From Adiantum capillus-veneris (lineage: Eukaryota; Streptophyta; Polypodiopsida; Polypodiales; Pteridaceae): a stretch of 64,000 nt of DNA. Position 1 is the first letter of the stretch. Each line of letters starts with the position of its first letter. The translations under genes were made by a program, and so were the position numbers. Positions 56,935-64,000 of the stretch are shown piece by piece. The DNA lies in NCBI GenBank assembly GCA_014529385.2, contig CM043969.1:70840176-70904175 (forward strand). The letters run 5' to 3'. The notes under the pieces are model-generated. The model saw only the letters and a list, made by a program, of their open reading frames with translations, searched no databases and was not told where the DNA came from.

Positions 56935-57348
56935 AACTTGCATGCAACTCTGCCTCAGTGAACGCACCTTTCAAATTTTGTGCTTGTTGTACAGAGAGGT
57001 GGGAATGACATGCGATAGAAAAAGATTGTGTGCCTGTCTAGTTTCTTGTGTAAGAGGGGGTGATGCTTCAAAAATCTTTACATAATGAGCAACTAAAGCC
57101 TCCGCCAACTGCTCCAGGGAAGATATCCATTCCCCAAAGAGAAGCTTGACTCTGTTGAAGCCCTGAGATTGATGAGAATGATACAAATAATTGAAAAACT
57201 GTTTGGAGACAGCAAAAACAATTTTCCTTGCACGAATTTTCCATTTAGCCAATTTCCTTTCATCATTATGTTGTATAGTAGTATGAGCTGAAATCAATGC
57301 ATTAAGGTCTGCATCCGGTAGCGAGGAGGAATTAGCCATATGCATCAA
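56935..57348 (-). pseudogene. LINE ORF2 fragment, linker between endonuclease and RT
   Basis: A 125-codon frame with a basic start (ERKLAKWKIRARK), an aromatic helix (FFNYLYHSHQSQ) and LAEALVAHYVKIFEASPP, the linker type before LINE RT domains. The phrase AFTEAELHASL follows near 56940 and the fragment ends at the LTR of element 3. It lies downstream, on the minus strand, of a LINE 3' end, so the order is not that of one intact LINE. Confidence 0.65.
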
Positions 57349-57369
57349 TCGTTGACAGACATCCTTGCC

Positions 57370-58980
57370 TGCTGAACATTGCCTCGCATCTGAGTCATAT
57401 AGTGCTTGCCATAATCACTAACAACACACTGGACATGTATAACAAAGCGGTACCCGCAGCATCCATATCCATATGCATATGGGAGATCAGCGACGGGACT
57501 ATGTCCATAATCATGTTACGGAAAACTTCATGCATCAGATATGAATTGAGTCACCACTAGCCTGCTGATCTGGAAGGCCCTGATGCAACGCTCCACTGAT
57601 TGCTGAGGTTAGGATCAGATCTGTCCAAGTAGATGAGAGTATCTCCACTGTTGTGGAAGGGGCATCACTTAATACATAAGCGCACCTGGCTCGCAACACA
57701 TTCCACAACGCAATGCTAACGATAGTGGAGAAGATCTCATCTCTGGGACCAATCTCAAGCTATGGGGTGTAACGTGCTCATGGTACCTCTCATGTATCCA
57801 AAGGGTGTCAGCATGAAAACAGGATCTGAGTCACAACCACAACTCTGGAAAAAACAAATGGGGTCCGAGGAAACCATGTTGTATCCCTGCGAAGCTCAAT
57901 AGAAGACTGACTGCCTGCTAGATCTCTGCTGATGCTGGGCATGACCATAGGCAATGACATATACTCTCTGACTGCTGTAAACATCGCTGACATGTCGGAC
58001 CATGACCCATACTACAGGACCATGCACCAACCACCAGTCCTGCACGAGCAATCATCCAAAGAAAGAAACATAACCTGTGTGCTATCATAAGCCCCCATAT
58101 GGTAGTCCAGGACTGTCTCAAGAAAGCATGATCTAAACCAGCATGCAACCAAGCTTGCAAGAGACTGGGCTGCTCAGTCTGTCTGGCTACAAATGTGAGA
58201 CGAGCGTTGCGCACCGTATAGGCAAAAAAGGATAGGTCTGCTCTACTGAGAACATGGTGGGACCAACACCACTCTCCTTGATCCCAATAAATCTGACTAA
58301 TAGACAGCCCTCCCAAATACACACATGCTAGTGCGAAGCATCCTCAAGTGGGAAAAGGGGGTCTACATCCCTCCTTTTCCGTCTAGAACCGACTACCCTC
58401 ACTGGCTGCCAAAAAAGGCCTGGCAGTACATCTCCACTCATCTCTGAATCAAAAACAATCCTGATGTAGGGATAGCAGTCCTGAGTGTCTGCTAGCACAA
58501 AAACTCTAAGATGATACCCCACACGCATGAGGGTATCATCAGAGTAGCCCCACCAGCCTGCATGCTGGTCTAGCTCTGTTGTGCCTGAGATGATAGCTCT
58601 CCATCTCTATGGAAGAGCATCATCAATCTCTGTCACTCTCTGTGCGACACCTCTGCCTATGTCATAATGCTCGGCAAGGAAATCTGCTTGTAGTAATCTC
58701 GACAATAACCAGGTATGAACAGAGTGTGCAGGACCGGCATCCCAATTGGCCCAGTCAACGTGTGTCCTCTGTGTCTAGAGCATAGGCGTTCCAAATGAGT
58801 GGCTGTCTCTCAATCTCCTCTCTACATCTCGGCTCTCTGCAGATGAGTACAACTCTCATGGAAATCCAGATCCTCATAATGGACTCCTGAAGCTGATAAG
58901 GGGGCATCAGTAAAAATGAAGCGCATGAATGCGCCGTTGGGCCCATGAGTGTCGATCCGGTATGCCATACTGGACTGAAT
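57370..58980 (-). pseudogene. LINE ORF2 C-terminal part with zf-RVT
   Basis: 58322-57918 encodes the reverse-transcriptase zinc-binding region: WTTIWGLMIAHRLCFFLWMI followed by CQRCLQQSESICHCLWSCP, the Cys-x2-Cys...His-x-Cys pattern of zf-RVT. Beyond it, about 57730-57620 has IALWNVLRARCAYVLSDAP, the usual ORF2 ending. Upstream pieces (58946-58328) are less certain. Several stops. The fragment lies head to head with plus-strand LINE pieces that start near 59030. Confidence 0.7.
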
Positions 58981-59029
58981 AAAAGAACTTCTTCCAGTGC
59001 TGGAATGAAGGAACCTCTCTCTCTCTCTC

Positions 59030-60620
59030 TTTCATGGGAGGCACAGCCTCAACACACACCGACTACAGCCACACCCCATACTTCACCCATGAGCTAGCCT
59101 CCATATACTTGGACACGGTCCATGAGGACCTTTGCCGACTCCACCAAGATGCACCCTTGCCTACACTCGTATCCCAGATCTCATCGTCCTCCATTCAACC
59201 ACCCTCAGCTCCTTCCCACACAACGAGCCTTGGGAAAGATCATCGAGAGAGGCCCGACCATAGATGAAGACCCTCACACACCGCAAGCAGCGAGCTTTTG
59301 AGGAGGCAAATGAGCTTGAGCTCTACCACTTGTTCATGAGCATGGACAGTGCTACAACATGGCACTCTCAGAGAGCGTCGCCCAATTACACCCATTGAGG
59401 ATCCACAGGCATGGCATGATTATGAACAGAGGCTGTATGAGGTCCCTAGACAGCCTGTGATTTTCAAGCTACCTGATCCAAGACCTTACACTAGCTCCAT
59501 CTTCTTCATCAAAGAGATGGTAGAGAGAGCCATGCATCGACTGCAACACCATAAATCTGCTGATCACACAGGTTACAGAGTGAGCACCTCGGAAACGCAG
59601 CCGCCACTATCGCCCCTTTGATTGCTCTTGTTTTCAATCGGGCTATAGGAGGAGGGCTTCCTAGACAAACTCTATGAAGCAGTACTTGAGGTAGAGCTCA
59701 GTTCTTAAGCAGAGTTTAGAGTCCAAGGCTAGACAGATTTGGGGGTCCCACCCGAGATCATTTGGCCATATATGCTCTATACAAGAAGGTGACAGGAAGG
59801 ATGCACTACCCCGGAGGTATCTTAGACCCTATTGCTAGCACCATTGATGAGAAGTAAGGATACCCACTCTCCCCGACTCTTTTCAGACTCTATCGAAGAG
59901 ATCCCCGACTAGATACTACGCGTTGGTGGGGCCAGAGCAGACCTTGTAGGTATTTCAAAAGATATCATGTTATATGTTGATGACATTATCTTGATTTCTA
60001 AGTCATGAGAGGGCTTGTAGCACCACCTTGGTGCCCTTGATGATTTTTGTACATAGAGAGGACTGAGAGTGAACCTTGAGAAGACCAAGGCTATGATCTT
60101 CCACACCTCCTGGGCCGTTTGGAGAGCCGTGGTATTTACATTGGCATGAGGGCAGGTAGAGGTGGTGGAGTTTTATGTATACCTCGGAGTCACCTTTGCC
60201 AACCCACCAGGGCGCTTCATATGGAAAAGGCGGCTACAAACAGATTGACACGAGAGTATGCAGCCTTGGCCAAGTTAAAGCAAAGATGTCACAGGCACAC
60301 TTTCAAGAGCCCCACACCAAGAGGTGGCTCTTTGACACTTTGGTCAGCCTAGCCTTGATATATGTTGCAGCAATGTGGTCCCCCAAGCATGTCAGCCGTC
60401 TCTGGACACAGATTGAGAGACCACAGATATGTATGATCTCATGCTTGCTCCGTAGCAACCATTGGTACCGTATGATATTGTCAAAGCAAAGTTAGCTACC
60501 CCACATATGCTAGTAGAGGTGCTCTTCTAGAAAATGTGTTTCATCTCAAGTCAACTGAGGGAATCAAGACATACATGCGACTTCTAGCCCTGGTTCAAGC
60601 TCAGAGGAAGAGTTTTAATG
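59030..60620 (+). pseudogene. LINE reverse transcriptase fragment, opposite strand
   Basis: Across plus-strand frames: DPQAWHDYEQRLYE (59407), FKLPDPRPYTSSIF (59463), AMHRLQHHKSADHTG (59530), then RT motifs with YVDDIILIS (near 59972) and GLRVNLEKTKAMIFHTS (60061). An internal piece of RT between about 59640 and 59740 is missing. The YxDD catalytic pair is intact. Many stops. It begins where the minus-strand LINE 3' part ends. Confidence 0.7.
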
Positions 60621-60689
60621 CTCGTGGTATTCACAGGTCATACAGTGGTTTGCACTACATGGATTGATTATGGAGAGATTACCTCCTTT

Positions 60690-61140
60690 CCAGTATGACC
60701 TGGATTCACCCTAAATCCACCTCTTACAGAGTGAGAGGAAAGCGCCAGACGGTATTTATAGCAACTATACATCAGGGAGACATGGATCACACCTATAGAG
60801 TCTCTTCCCTTGAAGATGTACATAGGGATCAGTTCATGGATTTTCGCAAAGCTTTTGACATTGTACCATGGGAGTGACTCTTCCAATGCCTCCAGTCACT
60901 CAACATTCCATCACAAATGATGGGCATCTACACCTTATATGAGGAGGTCCTTGGCTGCATTTGTTTCCCAGGAGGGATCTCAACGACCATTGCTAGCACT
61001 ATTAGGGTGAAGCAAGGTACCCTCTCCCTCCTACACTCTTCGGATTATACATCGATGAGGTGGTTGACTTCATAGCACAAAGAGAAGGTGGGCTACAACG
61101 ACACCTCCATGCCTTTCATGAGTTTTGCATATAGAAAGAT
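60690..61140 (+). pseudogene. Second LINE RT fragment, plus strand
   Basis: MDFRKAFDIVPWE (near 60837), YTLYEEVLGC (60930), PGGISTTIASTIRVKQG (60970) are RT motifs A to B of the same LINE type. This part overlaps in content with the missing or degenerate part of the fragment at 59030-60620. It ends near 61140 where gypsy sequence begins. Confidence 0.65.
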
Positions 61141-61159
61141 TTTTTTAAAGATCACATGG

Positions 61160-61480
61160 ATATGTTAGATTGCTCGTCGAAATGTACAACAAGCACAAGA
61201 TCATTACAAAAATTATGCTGATGAGAAATGTTGTCAGGTTACTTTCAAGGAAAGTGACGCCGTCTTCTTACGGGTGCCACACAATTGAAAAGTCTAAAAA
61301 TTGGTTCCACTCCCAAGCTATCTCCAAGATATTGTGGTCCATTTAATATACTCAAACAAGTAGGACCAATAGAATAATAATTGGAGCTTCCAACTCACTC
61401 TCATGTCCATCCAATATTTCATATAAGTCGCTTGAGGAAGGAAGCACTTACATCAAGACAACAATATTGTTGCTTGAGGA
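61160..61480 (+). pseudogene. Ty3/gypsy integrase C-terminal fragment, plus strand
   Basis: VQQAQDHYKNYADE, QVTFKESDAVFLRVP (61235-61280) and, in a shifted frame, PKLSPRYCGPFNIL and HPIFHISRLRKEA (61410) are the end of a Ty3/gypsy integrase. It is the only plus-strand gypsy piece here. Its partner sequences are not in the window. Confidence 0.7.
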
Positions 61481-61489
61481 AGGTGTAGC

Positions 61490-62330
61490 AAGGAAAGTCT
61501 ATCGTGCTCTCTATAGTAGATGCTCCTCAGTGCAGTATGCGAGAAACCTCACTCCAACAGAACACACAAAGATGGAACAACAACTCAAAGCACAACAACA
61601 GACTCAGAACTCAATGGAATTCGAAAAACTCATAGAACCATACAGATTGTAGCTAGTAGCACGCTCAGCTCCAAGCCCAGGACTCAAGGGTACAATGGGG
61701 GTGTCGAGGCTCCAATGTGCACGAGGGTGTAGATGTGGTGCATTGTTCGACTCAAGACTCTCGAGTATACAAGTGAATAATGATCATGTCTCAAACGACT
61801 GGAACCAACCACACATATGTATCTCATAAAGAGCCACAAACGGCTAGCAAAATATCCCAATCCAGCTAAGCCGATCTCCAAACTACAGTGGTGGTGATTC
61901 AGCCATGGCGTCCACTAGACCATCACTCGTATCACTGCCATGTGTCACTACCCAGGCAAGCCAAGCAAGAGTCCACCCAATGTGAACTCCAGACCAACGG
62001 TAATTAACTACCCATCCCATGTCAGTGACACTGTAGCCCTGCTACAAGTTGCGTGCCACAAGACCACTCACCGTCCCGGTGAGAGAGAACACTGAAACTA
62101 GCTAGAAAAATGTAGTGAACCCTACTGAAGAAGAAATGATGAAATGTAGGTATTTTCAGAATATAATGAAGAAGTACAACAACCTGCCATAGTGAGAGAG
62201 GCTGTAGAGAAAGAAGAAACCTGAACAAAATCCCAGAAAGTCCCAAAGCTAGTGTAAATGCAGCCAAAAGGGAAAGTAATTGGTACCACGAATGGGCTTC
62301 ACACACATGAAAAATTCATTTCCAAAATGT
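61490..62330. other. No recognised gene; possible LTR beginning near 61702
   Basis: After the integrase tail a purine-rich ACAATGGGGG lies at 61692-61701 followed by TGTCGAGG, which could be a polypurine tract and LTR start. No second LTR is visible, so this is weak. The rest has no motif. Confidence 0.3.
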
Positions 62331-62334
62331 AGAT

Positions 62335-62627
62335 AGGGGCTAGGGGGTCAATGGGTGGGTAGGGGCGAGGGAGAGAGGGAGGGGGTGGGTAGGGGCGAGG
62401 TGGGGGGTGGTGAGGGAAAAGGGGAGAGAGGGAGGGGATGGGTAGGGGCAAAATGGGGTGGGTAGAGACGAGGTGGGGGGTGGGTAGGGGTGAGAGTGGG
62501 GGGTGGTGAGGGGTGGGTAGGGACGAGAGGGGAGGGGGGTGGAGAGGCACAAGGGGAGAGGGGAGAGAGAGAGGGGGTGGGTAGGGGCGAGGGGGTTAGT
62601 GGTGAGGGACGAAAGGGGAAGGGTGGA

Positions 62628-62677
<50 letters not shown>

Positions 62678-62815
62678 GGTGAGAAACGAGAGGGGAAGGG
62701 GAGGTAGGTAGGGGCAAGAAGAGAGGGAGGGTAGGGCGAGCAGGGGTGGTGAGGGACGATAGGAGAGACAGGGTAGAGACAAGGGGAGAGGGGAGGGGTA
62801 GTTCCTGGAGGAAGC
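62335..62815. repeat. G-rich minisatellite
   Basis: Imperfect repeats of GGTGGGTAGGGGCGAGG and GGTGAGGGACGAGAGGGG form about 480 bp almost purely of G, A and scattered T on the plus strand. Antisense proline-rich frames here are translations of the repeat. It has strong G-quadruplex potential. Confidence 0.9.
62630..62676. repeat. Poly-G run of 47
   Basis: Forty-seven consecutive G in the middle of the minisatellite. Confidence 0.9.
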
Positions 62816-62992
62816 TGAAGCTGACTTGGTCCAAGATTTGAAAGAAACATGCCGTCTATGTTATACCGATTCCAGACGAAAGAATGAGATAGCCTTACAC
62901 TCACCACATCAAACAAGACTGTCTGTGTTGCATCTGGTCTAGCAGAGCCGCATGTGCCTCAAAGTCGCCGAAGTTATCTCCCTTAACTAGGT

Positions 62993-63484
62993 CTAGAGAT
63001 GGCACTGCTGAAGATTTTGTTGTAGGTGAAGAAGGTGCCTTGTCGAGGAGCAGAGAGACATCATGTTGAAATCAACATCTTCTTGTTGTAACCCGCCTTG
63101 AGGAAGCGTGGTGAAGGGTAGTCCACCAGACACATTTGGCTTGGTCGGAGAGTCAGACACAGATGGGGCTGAGGTTGAGGTGTTGGTGAACTCCTTTAAA
63201 GGAGATTTCTTTCCCCTTCCATGAGTCTTTACAGGCTCACCAAGTCCAAGCTGCCACCAAGGACGCATAGTTATTAGTCTCTGTGACTCCACACTTGTTG
63301 TTGGCTCAGGTAACTCACCGGGCTCAGTAGCCATAGAAACATTTGAAGACGGTGTCTCCTCAGGCAAAGATTGAACAGAGACCCCATAACAAGGCATAGA
63401 CTTGGTATCTTCCAACCACTCTAACAGATCTTCTTCTGACCCGTCAGGTAGAGTAGGCTGTTCCAATTCAGGGTTCGACTCCAT
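62993..63484 (-). pseudogene. Acidic Ser/Thr/Pro-rich segment next to a retroelement protease
   Basis: A 163-codon frame starts at an ATG (63482-63484) and opens MESNPELEQPTLPDGSEEDL. Composition is acidic first, then Ser/Thr/Pro-rich and basic (HGRGKKSPLKEF). It probably belongs to the retroelement whose protease lies directly upstream on the same strand (63541-63951). No domain is recognised. Confidence 0.4.
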
Positions 63485-63540
63485 TGACTAATAACTATGT
63501 TGCAATATTGGATCCATGCCACCTTCAAGTCGAATGGGTT

Positions 63541-63951
63541 TCATTGTTGGGGAGCCATTGCATCATTTCGCCAATCGTGCAGTCCTTTAGTGTGCCGTAG
63601 CCATGGTCTACTAATGAGCAAAGGAAATCTTCCGTGAACCTGGGCAAGACGAACAACAACAAAATCCAAGCTAAAGGTGAAGTCTTGTACTTGCAGAGGC
63701 ACCTTATCCACTATGCCCAATGGGTAGACTGTCCTCTGGTTGGCCAACGTATTTGTGAAGGGAGTAGGTCATGTAGGCTGCATGCCTAAAGCCAACAAAG
63801 CGAACTCAGGCATCAGATTGATTCCAGATCCACCATCCACTATCACTCCTAAGAATTGCCCCCCCAAGATGGACACGTTGAGACGAGGGCTTCTATAATC
63901 AGTGAAGGGAGTAGTGGGATAGGATATTATATAGGACTCTGATGGTTGCAC
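63541..63951 (-). pseudogene. Retroelement aspartic protease
   Basis: 63951-63769 holds VIVDGGSGINLMPEFALLAL, an aspartic protease site (Asp-Gly-Gly-Ser, a variant of Asp-Ser/Thr-Gly) and flanking hydrophobics. 63747-63541 continues LDFVVVRL...FPLLISRPWLR, the second block of retroviral-type proteases in Ty3/gypsy. A stop at 63769 separates them in the same strand order. The element extends beyond the window. Confidence 0.75.
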
Positions 63952-64000
63952 TGGGAGGTGTCCGCCACTATTACCTGCTCCGGAGTAAAGTGACTGAATA

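Noticed and set aside
62299-62916. Proline-rich minus-strand frames of 83-164 codons
   Set aside because: They translate the G-rich minisatellite and the poly-G run; every frame stays open for that reason.
1-64000. Bacterial-type operon, toxin-antitoxin, defence system or rRNA
   Set aside because: No ribosome-binding-site-linked gene clusters or known defence motifs; all recognised coding sequence is eukaryotic retroelement or intron-bearing.

Overview
This window looks like transposon-dominated nuclear DNA of a land plant. The evidence is plant-type Ty3/gypsy retrotransposons with methionine- or aspartate-tRNA primer sites, APE-type LINEs, and many long (GA)n/(CT)n tracts. A seed-free vascular plant such as a fern is my guess, but that rests on general resemblance only. 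I found no bacterial operon, CRISPR array, rRNA or tRNA gene, and no intact host gene. Almost all coding sequence is broken and lies on the minus strand.

Layout. 1-4.1 kb: AT-rich DNA with a foldback repeat, a tRNA-like SINE and simple repeats. 4.4-9.3 kb: remnant of a multi-exon minus-strand gene of unknown identity (conserved N-terminal half, coiled coil, PHD-like Cys4-His-Cys3 module, basic nuclear-type tail). It carries in-frame stops, a 0.33-kb MITE and a GGTACTT-rich repeat in one intron. 11.0-12.3 kb: a second unidentified remnant with a 333-bp tandem duplication. 12.5-19.0 kb: LTR element 1, a Ty3/gypsy chromovirus that lost protease, RT and RNase H. 24.2-30.6 kb: a LINE (ORF1, endonuclease, RT, zinc tail) whose endonuclease is split by a 2.7-kb non-coding LTR element with a perfect 5-bp target duplication.

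30.6-39.7 kb: LTR element 2, a longer relative of element 1 with gag, protease, RT, integrase and chromodomain, perfect GCTAG target duplication, but with a 212-bp tandem duplication in gag and point damage. 40.7-42.8 kb: a capsid-like/zinc-knuckle/protease fragment of a further retroelement (pararetrovirus-like or gypsy). 42.9-56.9 kb: LTR element 3, about 14 kb, with a degenerate tRNA-Asp primer site, gag and protease remnants, no RT of its own, a long extra 3' coding region (low-complexity plus coiled coil), and two arrays of about 290-bp repeats each centred on a palindrome. A short-LTR element and a foreign integrase fragment interrupt it.

56.9-61.5 kb: rearranged LINE pieces in both orientations and a plus-strand gypsy integrase tail. 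62.3-62.8 kb: a G-rich minisatellite containing 47 consecutive G. 63.0-64.0 kb: a minus-strand retroelement protease. These genes form no joint pathway; the layout records successive insertion, nesting and decay. The most unusual items are the palindrome-centred arrays and extra ORF of element 3, and the PHD-containing gene remnant.
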